Shown here piece by piece: positions 54,238 to 62,828 of a DNA stretch of 64,000 nucleotides. A model generated the notes under the pieces. The model worked only from the letters and a program-made list of their open reading frames with translations, did no database searches and was not told the origin of the DNA. The stretch comes from Pseudanabaena sp. Salubria-1 (GTDB lineage Bacteria; Cyanobacteriota; Cyanobacteriia; Pseudanabaenales; Pseudanabaenaceae): positions 1 to 64,000 of the forward strand of contig JALQCR010000016.1 of NCBI GenBank assembly GCA_023336205.1, in the 5' to 3' direction. Numbering within the stretch: position 1 is the stretch's first letter; each line of letters starts with the position of its first letter. The position numbers and the translations under genes are program-made.

Positions 54238-55489
54238 TTTGGGTGACTCTCCAGCTAAGTTTGAGATTAAACCAGAAGTTCCAAATTGTGACGATCGCGA
54301 TCGCGATGAGATTAGCGAGATACTTATTTATATGCAAATTGTTATAAAGAAAATTGAGAATAATTAAATTTAATCCAATTCCCACTAAACAAATAAGATT
54401 GAACTTCACAAATCGCTTAATTAATTTTCTCCGCCCAAATTGTTGCTGAGCAAGATCCCGAAATGTCCAAAGATCATTCCAAAGAAAATTATTGAGAACT
54501 GCCACTTCAGCTGCAATTATCTTACTGCGTGTTAGCCCCCATCCCAGAGTAGAGGCATCACTAAGTAAATAGAAGATGACCATATCGACAAATACGCCAC
54601 TAAAGCCAACTAGTCCAAACTTAAAAAAACGTTTGACAGGAACTCGTAATTTTTCACGTAGTTTGGTAATTCGACCACGCGATCGCAATCTTAGTAAATG
54701 CAAAAGATAATCCACATATTGCCGCCAAGTCACCTTACTCTCGCCCTCCTGACGTTCTTGAAATACATAGCCAACCTCAGCAACAGAACCAATATTGCCC
54801 CGACCAAGTACTTCAATCAATATTTTGTAACCTAAGGGATTCATCGGACAGTTAGCGATCGCGCTACGCCTGACCATAAAATAGCCACTCATCGGATCGG
54901 AAACCCTCCCGATGACATTAGGAAGAATCAGCAACCCTAGCATCTGTGCACCCCTCGATAGAAACCTCCGAATAAATCCCCAATCACTCACACCACCTCC
55001 CTCAACATGGCGACTAGCCACCACTAAGTCTGCTCCATTCACCATTTCATCAAGCATCTTAATCAGCGTTTCTGGCGGATGTTGTAAATCTCCATCAATT
55101 ACACCTAATATTTCTCCCTCCGAAGCTTGCCAACCACGAATCACTGCTGTCGAAAGCCCTTTTTCTCCTTGCCGACGCATTACTCGCAATTGAGGATAGC
55201 TTGACATTAGATCTAGTCCAACTTGCCAAGTCAGATCTGGACTATCGTCATCAACAATAATTAACTCATAGTTTTCTTGGAAATAATTATTTAATAACTG
55301 AGTCAGGATTTCCACTAACCTTGCTAAATTCTTGCTCTCATTGTAAGTGGGCACAATTAGTGAAAATTTAACCGATTTCTCCAGTAGCTGAGAAACTTGA
55401 TCAAAATTTGAATCAGCTAAATCGTCAGAGAAGAGAAGTTCATTAACTTGAAATATTCCCAAAGGAACAGACATGAGAGGGTAGGACAT
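54230..55489 (-). CDS. Dolichol-phosphate-mannose-synthase-like glycosyltransferase fused to GtrA
   Basis: 419 residues. GT2 domain (~40-270): SLIVPTYNESKNLARLVEIL, LIIVDDDSPDLTWQ, GVIDGDLQHPPE (metal-binding DGDLQ), VVASRHVEGGGVSDWG, DPMSGYFMVRR. GtrA-like membrane domain (~285-415): FKFGLVGFSGVFVDMVIFYLL and four helices. Likely makes polyprenyl-phosphate sugars and flips or delivers them for surface polysaccharide. A common cyanobacterial arrangement. Confidence 0.93.
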   Translation of the reverse strand: MSYPLMSVPLGIFQVNELLFSDDLADSNFDQVSQLLEKSVKFSLIVPTYNESKNLARLVEILTQLLNNYFQENYELIIVDDDSPDLTWQVGLDLMSSYPQLRVMRRQGEKGLSTAVIRGWQASEGEILGVIDGDLQHPPETLIKMLDEMVNGADLVVASRHVEGGGVSDWGFIRRFLSRGAQMLGLLILPNVIGRVSDPMSGYFMVRRSAIANCPMNPLGYKILIEVLGRGNIGSVAEVGYVFQERQEGESKVTWRQYVDYLLHLLRLRSRGRITKLREKLRVPVKRFFKFGLVGFSGVFVDMVIFYLLSDASTLGWGLTRSKIIAAEVAVLNNFLWNDLWTFRDLAQQQFGRRKLIKRFVKFNLICLVGIGLNLIILNFLYNNLHINKYLANLIAIAIVTIWNFWFNLKLSWRVTQTK

Positions 55490-55604
55490 TATCTAGCAAT
55501 TAAAAAGAATTTTATGGAGATCCGAATCTAAGGAATGTGTGATTATTTGCTATATCTACAATGGACTTTAGACTAACTTACAACAAATTGTGAATAAGCG
55601 AACC

Positions 55605-55654
55605 ACTATATTTTTATAAAAGCCATGCGAAGCATAGCTTTTATAAAAATATAG
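55605..55654. repeat. Hairpin upstream of the ABC ATPase gene
   Basis: CTATATTTTTATAAAAGCCA and complement around a GCGAAGC tip. Intergenic, between divergent genes; it cannot be a simple terminator of either. Confidence 0.6.
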
Positions 55655-55785
55655 ATTAAGCCATCCAAAATCCATGGAAAATATATGTAGTGTAAATTCT
55701 GAGCGTTCTTAGTTGATAATGTATTGGGTTGGGTAGCGAAAACTTCCCTATCTATGTAGCTCAAAATACCTGCACAGATAACATT

Positions 55786-57132
55786 ATGGTTCAAAAAGCA
55801 GTAAAAAATAGCTTTGTTGCCTTAGAGGGTGTCGGTAAGTCTTACTTACAACCAAATGGGCAGACTATTTCGATTATTGAAAATATTAATTGTCAGTTGC
55901 AAGTAGGTGAAATTATTGCTTTGTTGGGTCCTTCAGGTTCTGGCAAATCAACATTAATGCGAATGATTGCAGGCTTAATCCCACCTTCTACTGGGAAAGT
56001 ACTTTATTACAATCGCCCATTAGTAGGATTAAATCCAGGAGTAGCAATCGTTTTTCAAAATTTTGCGCTGTATCCTTGGTTAACGGTTCTAGAGAATGTA
56101 GAACTTGGACTGAAGGCGAAAGGAGAAGCCAAGGATACCAGAGAGCAGAAAGCCCTTCGGATGATCGATGTGATTGGTTTAGACGGATTTGAGAACGCTT
56201 ACCCTAAGGAGCTATCGGGGGGAATGCGTCAGCGGGTTGGCTTTGCCAGAGCTTTGGCGGTTGAGCCAGAACTGTTATGTATGGATGAACCGTTTTCGGC
56301 ATTAGATGTGTTAACAGCAGAAAACTTACGCTTTGAGTTACTGGATCTGTGGTTAGAAAAACGCATTCCCACTAAGTCAATTTTGATTGTGACCCATGGG
56401 ATCGAGGAGGCTGTGACCCTCGCCGATCGCGTGATTGTGTTAGGGCGCAATCCTGGGCGGATTCGAGCCGATTTGCCGATTACACTACCCCATTATCGCG
56501 ATCGCAAGAGTCCCGAATTTCAAGCTCTAGTTGACCAAGTTTACAAGATCCTGACAAATCCTGATCTACCAGATTTATCAACTCAGACCACCACGACCAC
56601 AACTTCTACTTCAGAACCTAAAGCTCAACCCAAATACCAATCTCTTCCCCATGTGCGAATTGGCTCTGTAGCTGGTTTACTAGAACTGCTTGAAGGTCGC
56701 CAAGACAAAGATTTATATCGAATCGCTCAAGAACTCCTTTTAGAAGTTGATGATATATTGCCAATTGTGGATGCTTGTAAATTAATGGAACTAGTTGCCA
56801 TTACTGAGGGTGATATTCAACTATCAGCGATCGGCGAAAGCTTTATCAATAGCAATATTGACGAGCGTAAAGCAATTATTCGGGAGCTATTACAGAAGAA
56901 TATTCGTTTAGTCCAGCAGATTTGTCAGCTTTTACAGGCTAAGCGCAATCATCGTATTTCTGAAGAACTAGTTCTCGATATTTTAGAAAACTACTTCACT
57001 ACCAAAGAAGCGCAACGTCAACTCCGAACTGCAATGGATTGGGGACGCTATGCTGAATTATTTAGCTATGATGAACCTTCAGGCGAAATTTTTATTGAAG
57101 AGAGTACTCCAGAGACTGAAGAGTCTGAATAG
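55786..57132 (+). CDS. ABC transporter ATPase, nitrate/sulfonate/bicarbonate type, with AAA-associated C-domain
   Basis: 448 residues from ATG 55786; an upstream GTG frame is less likely. ATPase: Walker A GPSGSGKST, Q-loop FQNFALYPWLTV, signature LSGGMRQRVGFARAL, Walker B LLCMDEPFSALDV, switch VTHGIEEAV. C-terminal extra domain (~285-430; LPHVRIGSVAGLLELLEG..DLYRIAQELLLEVDDILPIVDA) is the ABC-associated AAA_assoc_C domain. Works with the permease 238 bases downstream. Substrate unknown. Confidence 0.92.
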   Translation: MVQKAVKNSFVALEGVGKSYLQPNGQTISIIENINCQLQVGEIIALLGPSGSGKSTLMRMIAGLIPPSTGKVLYYNRPLVGLNPGVAIVFQNFALYPWLTVLENVELGLKAKGEAKDTREQKALRMIDVIGLDGFENAYPKELSGGMRQRVGFARALAVEPELLCMDEPFSALDVLTAENLRFELLDLWLEKRIPTKSILIVTHGIEEAVTLADRVIVLGRNPGRIRADLPITLPHYRDRKSPEFQALVDQVYKILTNPDLPDLSTQTTTTTTSTSEPKAQPKYQSLPHVRIGSVAGLLELLEGRQDKDLYRIAQELLLEVDDILPIVDACKLMELVAITEGDIQLSAIGESFINSNIDERKAIIRELLQKNIRLVQQICQLLQAKRNHRISEELVLDILENYFTTKEAQRQLRTAMDWGRYAELFSYDEPSGEIFIEESTPETEESE

Positions 57133-57163
57133 ATTAAGATGGACAGTGCAAATTGCCACCTTG

Positions 57164-57315
57164 AACCAATAAATTTGGGGAAAGTGTTGCTTTGCAACAC
57201 TTTCCCCAAATTTATTGGTTCGTTAATTGCTGTATCTAAGGATGTGCAGGAAAATAAAGAACCGATTTTTTGTGGCGCGGCTTCGCCCATGCCACAAAAA
57301 AATTGGTTCTTTATT
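57164..57315. repeat. Two long hairpins between ATPase and permease genes
   Basis: First at 57164-57220 (AACCAATAAATTTGGGGAAA and complement), second at 57252-57315 (AATAAAGAACCGATTTTTTG.. with complementary arm, GCGCGGCTTCGCCC tip). They may lower permease transcription relative to the ATPase. Confidence 0.75.
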
Positions 57316-57370
57316 AAATCGCAGAATCCTAAATGTAAATCACCTAATTCTTGTTTAGTCTGGATTGCTT

Positions 57371-59104
57371 ATGTATCAGCCCACTATCGATCCCAAATCA
57401 AAATTTAGCGCACGTTGGAGCCTTGGTGATGTCTTACTGCCTTTAGCGATTATTGCTTTTATATTCATCATTGTGCAAACTGCTAGGAATTTTACAGGTA
57501 CTTATGAAAGTGGCTATGTAGTTAATCTATCGCTGAGCTTTTTACCAAGTTATGCATTGCAGACCTTAGTAAGAATGCTAGCCGCCTATTTAGTCTCCTT
57601 AGTGTTTAGCCTTTTGTATGCCTATGTTGCTTATCGGTCCACTTTATGGTCAAAGGTTCTGATTCCTCTATTGGATATTCTGCAATCAATTCCAGTACTA
57701 TCATTTTTGCCTGCGGTTGTACTTGCTTTGGTCGGTTTATTCCCTGGGCAAAGATTGGGAATTGAGATAGCTTCAATCTTGCTGATCTTTACGGGCATGA
57801 CTTGGAATATGACCTTTAGTTTCTATCAATCCCTAAGTAGTATTCCCAAAGAGTTGATCGAAGCAAGTCAAGTTTATCGGCTTGGGGCATGGCAGCGTTT
57901 CTGGACGTTAGAACTTCCTTCGGGGGTGGTGGGTTTAGTGTGGAATAGTGTGATGTCTGTAGCTGGTGGCTGGTTCTTTTTGATGCAAACAGAATCATTT
58001 ACACTTTCCAATCGTGACTTTACGCTTCCCGGACTCGGCTCTTTTTTGAAGGCGGCAGCGGATGCAGGGGATAATTTGGCGATTTTTAGTGGGTTAGTAG
58101 TTTTAATTGGCATAATTACGATCATTGATTATTTTGTGTGGCGACCGCTAATTGCTTGGGCGGAGAAGTTTAAGAATGAGACAGTTGAAGCAGCTCAAGT
58201 ACCAGAATCCCGAGTCTTAGACTTTTTAAGGAGATCACCTACGATGCGAATTATTAGCGATCGCCTGTTTATGCCGATCGCGGAAGTTGTCAATCATAGT
58301 TTTAGCCATAAAGCGCCAAGTTCTCTAGTTAATCAACATAAAAAAACATCACAATGGCTCAATTGGTTTAACTGGCTATTGGTTGGGTTAGCAGGTTTTA
58401 TGGTTTTGAGTGGCACAGCCAGCGCGATCGCCTTACTAAGTAGTATGCCCTTGAGCGCATGGAGACAAGTAGCGATCGGCGCTCTGTTCACTGCTATTCG
58501 GGTATTTATCGTCTTGATTATTTCCTTGATTATTACAGTTCCCATTGGCGTAGCGATCGGTCGCAATCCCAAACTAGCCCAATTTTTGCAACCAATTGTC
58601 CAAATAGCTGCTTCAGTTCCTGCGACGGCTTTATTTCCGATTCTATTATTGTATTTAGGAAATATGGCAGGTGGGCTGGACATTGGCGCAGTGATTCTTA
58701 TGACTTTAGGAAGTATGTGGTACATCCTTTTCAATGTCATTGCGGGGGCGCAAGCCATTCCCTCTGAACTTTTTGAAGCTGCACGAGTGTATAAACTTTC
58801 GCCATTGCAACGCTGGAAAACTCTAATTTTGCCAGGGATTTTTCCGTATTTAGTGACGGGGATCATTACGGCTGTTGGTGGAGCATGGAACGCTAGTATA
58901 GCGGGTGAATATGTCAAGTTTCAAGGTAAGGTACTGACTGCAACAGGATTAGGCTCGACGATTACGCAAGCCTCTGATGTGGGTGATTTTCCGCTTTTAT
59001 TGGCTTCGACAATTGTGATGTCATTGCTAGTTGTGACGACCAATCGCTTGGTATGGCGACCTCTTTATCGATTAGCTCAGGTCAAATATCAATTAGTTGT
59101 CTAA
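57371..59104 (+). CDS. ABC transporter permease, two fused BPD domains
   Basis: 577 residues from ATG 57371 (a TTG two codons earlier is possible). Two homologous permease halves (~20-270 and ~330-570), each with the EAA loop: ELIEASQVYRLGAWQRFWTLELPSG and ELFEAARVYKLSPLQRWKTLILPGI. About 12 membrane helices. Such fused permeases belong to the nitrate/taurine/bicarbonate transporter group and pair with the ATPase upstream. No substrate-binding protein follows; the lipoprotein at 45228 is a candidate. Confidence 0.93.
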   Translation: MYQPTIDPKSKFSARWSLGDVLLPLAIIAFIFIIVQTARNFTGTYESGYVVNLSLSFLPSYALQTLVRMLAAYLVSLVFSLLYAYVAYRSTLWSKVLIPLLDILQSIPVLSFLPAVVLALVGLFPGQRLGIEIASILLIFTGMTWNMTFSFYQSLSSIPKELIEASQVYRLGAWQRFWTLELPSGVVGLVWNSVMSVAGGWFFLMQTESFTLSNRDFTLPGLGSFLKAAADAGDNLAIFSGLVVLIGIITIIDYFVWRPLIAWAEKFKNETVEAAQVPESRVLDFLRRSPTMRIISDRLFMPIAEVVNHSFSHKAPSSLVNQHKKTSQWLNWFNWLLVGLAGFMVLSGTASAIALLSSMPLSAWRQVAIGALFTAIRVFIVLIISLIITVPIGVAIGRNPKLAQFLQPIVQIAASVPATALFPILLLYLGNMAGGLDIGAVILMTLGSMWYILFNVIAGAQAIPSELFEAARVYKLSPLQRWKTLILPGIFPYLVTGIITAVGGAWNASIAGEYVKFQGKVLTATGLGSTITQASDVGDFPLLLASTIVMSLLVVTTNRLVWRPLYRLAQVKYQLVV

Positions 59105-59114
59105 ATAGTTGTCT

Positions 59115-59152
59115 AAAAAGAGAGAGGCTGCTGAGCAGCCTCTCTCTTTTTG
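59115..59152 (+). terminator. Terminator after the permease gene
   Basis: AAAAAGAGAGAGGCTGCTG and complement with a TTTTT tract, 10 bases after the stop. Confidence 0.9.
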
Positions 59153-59167
59153 GTTACAAAACTTTGC

Positions 59168-59190
59168 TTGACATTATATATATGTATAAG
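59168..59190 (+). promoter_or_regulatory. Candidate promoter/operator of the heme oxygenase gene
   Basis: TTGACA at 59168-59173 and TATAAG at 59185-59190, with spacing too short for a standard sigma-70 pair. The dyad TTATA-(6)-TATAA at 59174-59189 overlaps; a MarR-type (ChlR-like) site is conceivable but unproven. Confidence 0.35.
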
Positions 59191-59227
59191 GTCTAGGATG
59201 CAGTGATTAAGTTTCGTGAGTATACCA

Positions 59228-59971
59228 ATGACTAGTCACTTAGCTACACGTCTGCGCGAAGGCACTCAAAAGTCCCATACTGTCACTGAGAACACTGCAT
59301 TTATGAAGTGTTTTCTCAAGGGTATTGTGGAAATTGTCCCTTTCAGAAAATTATTGGCTAATCTCTATCTTGTTTACAGTACGCTCGAAGCCGAATTAAA
59401 GCGTCATTCTGAACATCCAATCGTTGGCAAGATCTATTTCCCAGAACTCGATCGCCAGTCAAGCTTAGAGAAAGATTTAGCTTTTTATTATGGTGACGAT
59501 TGGCGACTGGATAATTGGCGATCGCACATCGTCCCACTTAAGGCAGGACAAGTTTATGTTGATCGCCTCAAGGAAATTTCTAATACTGATCCGACCCTTT
59601 TGATTGCCCATTCCTATACACGCTATATGGGTGATTTGTCGGGCGGACAAGCCTTGAAGCATATTATTCGGTCGGCTCTAGATCTGCCAAGCGATCGCGG
59701 TACGACTTTCTATGAATTTGAGCAATTGCCTACCATTGAGGCAAAAAAAGATTTTAAAGAGAAGTATCGTCAAGCACTAGATTCTCTAGTTATTGATGAA
59801 TCTACAATTTTAAGAATTGTGGAAGAGGCGAACTATGCTTTTACACTTAATCGGAATGTGGTAGATGAGCTAGAAGCTGATGTCAGAGCCGTCCTCGATC
59901 CCCATGTTTTTGAACTGCTCACCAAGCAGGATCGGGCTGGTAGTACTGAGCGTCACAGTAATGCGGCTTAG
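59228..59971 (+). CDS. ho: Heme oxygenase
   Basis: 247 residues from ATG 59228; the GTG at 59216 would add four residues. LATRLREGTQKSHTVTENTAFMKCFLKG with proximal His17, FPELDRQSSLEKDL, HSYTRYMGDLSGGQALKHII with the distal-helix glycines, and FEFEQLPTIEAKKDFKEKYRQALD. Cleaves heme to biliverdin IX-alpha using ferredoxin, supplying bilins for phycobilins and bilin photoreceptors. Being next to hemN and acsF, it resembles the low-oxygen isozyme HO2 in context; the sequence does not decide between HO1 and HO2. Confidence 0.93.
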   Translation: MTSHLATRLREGTQKSHTVTENTAFMKCFLKGIVEIVPFRKLLANLYLVYSTLEAELKRHSEHPIVGKIYFPELDRQSSLEKDLAFYYGDDWRLDNWRSHIVPLKAGQVYVDRLKEISNTDPTLLIAHSYTRYMGDLSGGQALKHIIRSALDLPSDRGTTFYEFEQLPTIEAKKDFKEKYRQALDSLVIDESTILRIVEEANYAFTLNRNVVDELEADVRAVLDPHVFELLTKQDRAGSTERHSNAA

Positions 59972-60064
59972 ATAAAACATTTCGATTAAAAATAAGACTT
60001 TACGGTTTTGAATTTGTTTTAGTCAAATTCAAAATCAATATATAAAAATACAAGGATTGAGTGG

Positions 60065-61462
60065 ATGAGTACATCACAAGCGGTCAAATTTGATATTAAT
60101 TTATTGCATAAGTATAATCAGCCAGTTCCACGCTATACCAGTTACCCACCTGCAACAGAGTTAAGCGAAAATTTCGATGAGATGGATTTTCGAGGTGCGA
60201 TCGCATCAGGCAATTTACAGAAGACCCCTTTATCTCTCTATGCTCATATTCCCTTTTGTGATGCACCCTGTTATTTTTGTGGCTGCAACACTGTAATTAG
60301 TACTCGCAAAGAAATTGCCGAACCATATCTAGGCTACTTGATGCGACATATTGAGCAGGTTGCGGCAACGGTAGATCGCGATCGCTTAGTACAACAAATG
60401 CATTGGGGAGGCGGTACTCCCAATTATTTCTCTTTCGATCAAGTGGAACGTCTGTGGCATTGTCTGCAAGAGCGTTTTACCTTTGCCGCCGATGCAGAAA
60501 TCTCCATCGAAGTCAATCCGCGATCGCTAACTAAGGAATATTTGCAAGGTTTAAAAAATCTTGGATTTAATCGCATTAGCTTTGGTATTCAGGATTTTAA
60601 TCTCAAAGTACAAGAAGCCGTCAATCGGATTCAGCCAGAAGAGATGCTCTTTGATGGAATGCGTTGGATGCGCGAAGTGGGGTTTGAAGGGGTGAATGTG
60701 GATTTAATCTATGGATTACCATATCAAACCCTAGAGACATTTCGCGAAACCCTTGACAAAACTATCGCCCTTAATCCCGATCGCATTGCGGTATTTAACT
60801 TCGCCTATGTGCCTTGGCTGAAGCCTTTACAAAAGAAGAAAATTGATCCCGAAACTTTGCCATCTCCTGAAGAGAAGTTGCAAATTATGCAAATGACGAT
60901 TGAAACTTTAACCAATCATGGTTATGTGTTTATCGGCATGGATCACTTTGCTAAGCCTAATGACGAACTAGCGATCGCTCAACGCGAAGGCAATTTGCAC
61001 CGTAACTTTCAGGGTTATACCACTAAGCCTGAATCTGACCTCTTGGGCTTTGGCATGACTTCCATCAGCATGTTGCAAAATGTCTATACCCAAAACTATA
61101 AAGGGTTACAGGACTTTTACAAGGCAATTGATGCGTGTGAATTGCCAATCGAACGTGGTGTCACGCTGAATGCCGATGATATTTTGCGCCGTTCCATAAT
61201 TATGGAACTGATGTGTCAATTTGAACTCTCACAAGATGAGATTGAATCTAAATATCATTTGACCTGCGATCGCAACTTTGGCAAATACTTTGATTCAGAG
61301 CGTATGAAATTGCGTCAGTTACAGGCAGATGGCTTGCTCAACATAGACCACGATCGCATTGAGGTCACTCCTGTAGGACGCTTGTTAATCCGTAATATTG
61401 CTTCAGTGTTTGATACATACCTTAAAAAGCAAAATATTGATAAATTCTCAAAAGCAGTCTAG
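60065..61462 (+). CDS. hemN: Oxygen-independent coproporphyrinogen III dehydrogenase
   Basis: 465 residues. VPRYTSYPPAT start, radical SAM cluster in HIPFCDAPCYFCGCNT (Cys65, 69, 72 and 74), MHWGGGTPNYFS, EVNPRSLT, GINR-like NRISFGIQDFNLKVQEAVNRIQ and GVNVDLIYGLPYQT, plus FIGMDHFAKP of genuine HemN rather than HemW. Converts coproporphyrinogen III to protoporphyrinogen IX without oxygen. AAGGA lies 13 bases before ATG. Follows heme oxygenase by 93 bases. Confidence 0.95.
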   Translation: MSTSQAVKFDINLLHKYNQPVPRYTSYPPATELSENFDEMDFRGAIASGNLQKTPLSLYAHIPFCDAPCYFCGCNTVISTRKEIAEPYLGYLMRHIEQVAATVDRDRLVQQMHWGGGTPNYFSFDQVERLWHCLQERFTFAADAEISIEVNPRSLTKEYLQGLKNLGFNRISFGIQDFNLKVQEAVNRIQPEEMLFDGMRWMREVGFEGVNVDLIYGLPYQTLETFRETLDKTIALNPDRIAVFNFAYVPWLKPLQKKKIDPETLPSPEEKLQIMQMTIETLTNHGYVFIGMDHFAKPNDELAIAQREGNLHRNFQGYTTKPESDLLGFGMTSISMLQNVYTQNYKGLQDFYKAIDACELPIERGVTLNADDILRRSIIMELMCQFELSQDEIESKYHLTCDRNFGKYFDSERMKLRQLQADGLLNIDHDRIEVTPVGRLLIRNIASVFDTYLKKQNIDKFSKAV

Positions 61463-61498
61463 CTAAGCTTGAGATCGAAGCACCATTAGAGGTTAATC

Positions 61499-62077
61499 AT
61501 GACACAACAACTCAATATCATGGGCTATCTTAATCGTTCTGAGGTAAATGGACCTGGTTGTCGTGCTGTGGTTTGGGTGCAGGGTTGCTGGCGTGAATGT
61601 CCAGACTGCTTTAATCCAGCCTCTTGGTCTTTAGCGGTTAATCAACTCGTGTCAGTGGAGGAACTCGCAGAACGAATTCTCAGCGAACCTGCCAATCAAG
61701 GAGTCACCTTTTCTGGAGGTGAGCCATTTTTGCAGGCTCCTGCACTAGCCGCCCTAGCAAAGCAGATCAAGACAGCAGGACTGAATGTGATGTCGTTTAC
61801 AGGATATACATTATCGGAACTGCGATCGCCTAACGCCCCTAAAGGAGCAGAAGATCTCCTCGACCAACTTGATATTTTGATAGATGGCCCCTATGTTTCG
61901 GCTCTTGCCATTCATGCTCCCAATTCTCCTGTTTCGTCGCGCAATCAGCGTTTGCATGTCTTTAATCCCGCTTTTGCAGACAAAATTGATTGGGCAAGCG
62001 ATCAAACCGAAATCCATATTCTTAAGGATGGTACTCGTGTTTTTACTGGATTTCGTGGACAAATGGACTTCGATTAA
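61499..62077 (+). CDS. NrdG-like radical SAM activase-family protein
   Basis: 192 residues. LNIMGYLNRSEVNGPGCRAVVWVQGCWRECPDCFNPASW with CX3CX2C (Cys30, 34, 37), then TFSGGEPFLQ and DILIDGPYV. This is the organisation of anaerobic ribonucleotide reductase activase, but no nrdD is nearby, so it may activate another enzyme or do something different in tetrapyrrole metabolism. Start has AGAGG upstream. 36 bases after hemN, thus probably co-transcribed. Confidence 0.85.
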   Translation: MTQQLNIMGYLNRSEVNGPGCRAVVWVQGCWRECPDCFNPASWSLAVNQLVSVEELAERILSEPANQGVTFSGGEPFLQAPALAALAKQIKTAGLNVMSFTGYTLSELRSPNAPKGAEDLLDQLDILIDGPYVSALAIHAPNSPVSSRNQRLHVFNPAFADKIDWASDQTEIHILKDGTRVFTGFRGQMDFD

Positions 62078-62139
62078 ATCCGATTGCAAACACGTTTGTG
62101 CTTCGCTCAACCTTACACATACATAGTTTCTACAAATTC

Positions 62140-62559
62140 ATGCTTTCTACTTTGACTAAACCGATCGCCTTTTGGCAACAAGAATATAACACTGGTAACT
62201 TACAGGTCGATGGACAACATCAACAGCTATTTGAGATTGTTAATGCCCTCCATGATGCTGTTGTCACCAGAAAAAATGTTTATACAATGCAAGAGCTTCT
62301 AGAAGCCCTAGCTAATCACACTACCGAGCATTTTCAAACAGAAGAGGCTTTGATGATGAGGGTAGACTATCCTGATTATGATCGTCACAAGCAAACTCAC
62401 GATTGTCTCTTGTCCAAAGTCGATAATTTGCTGCTGAAATTTCGCGATCGCAATACAGAAGCAGTAACTACAGAAATCACCCAATTTCTCACTGAATGGT
62501 TGGCGCACCATATCAAGGGTGAAGACAAAAAGATGATTCAGTTTTTTCAAAATCAATAG
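62140..62559 (+). CDS. Bacteriohemerythrin
   Basis: 139 residues from ATG 62140. All seven diiron ligands are visible: His27 (DGQHQQL), His64 and Glu68 (TEHFQTEE), His83 and His87 (RHKQTH), His124 and Asp129 (HHIKGED). Single-domain oxygen-binding protein, cytoplasmic. In this cluster it might buffer, sense or deliver O2 near oxygen-using and oxygen-sensitive tetrapyrrole enzymes, a proposal from context only. Confidence 0.95.
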   Translation: MLSTLTKPIAFWQQEYNTGNLQVDGQHQQLFEIVNALHDAVVTRKNVYTMQELLEALANHTTEHFQTEEALMMRVDYPDYDRHKQTHDCLLSKVDNLLLKFRDRNTEAVTTEITQFLTEWLAHHIKGEDKKMIQFFQNQ

Positions 62560-62560
62560 A

Positions 62561-62782
62561 TCCCCCTCAGCCCCCCTTAAAAAGAGAATTATCTTCTTCC
62601 CCCTTTTTAAGGCTAACTTGTACACACATCTTGTGTGTGAAATCAAGGAAATTACCCCACCCTAACCCTCCCCTTGCAAAGGGGAGGGAACAAGATTTCT
62701 GGTCTTCCCCCTTTGCAAGGGGGAATTGGGGTAAGTCCGACTTATCTATACACCGTAGCTTTTTAAGGGGGATTGAGGGGAA
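62561..62782. repeat. Nested palindromic repeat of 222 bp
   Basis: Outer arms TCCCCCTCAGCCCCCCTTAA at 62561 and TTAAGGGGGATTGAGGGGA ending 62782, middle arms with TTTTTAAGGCTAACTTG, and inner arms CCCTCCCCTTGCAAAGGGG and CCCCCTTTGCAAGGGGG. Two related palindromes nested within each other. Lies between hemerythrin and acsF. Confidence 0.75.
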
Positions 62783-62828
62783 TCGGATATCTCAAACTTT
62801 ATAAAAACCTTTATAACTAATTACTACT

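Noticed and set aside
57139..57408. 89-codon frame between ATPase and permease
   Set aside because: It consists of the two hairpins and their spacer and overlaps the permease start; no conserved features.
58333..58917. 194-codon minus-strand frame inside the permease gene
   Set aside because: Antisense to a clear BPD permease domain; a shadow frame.
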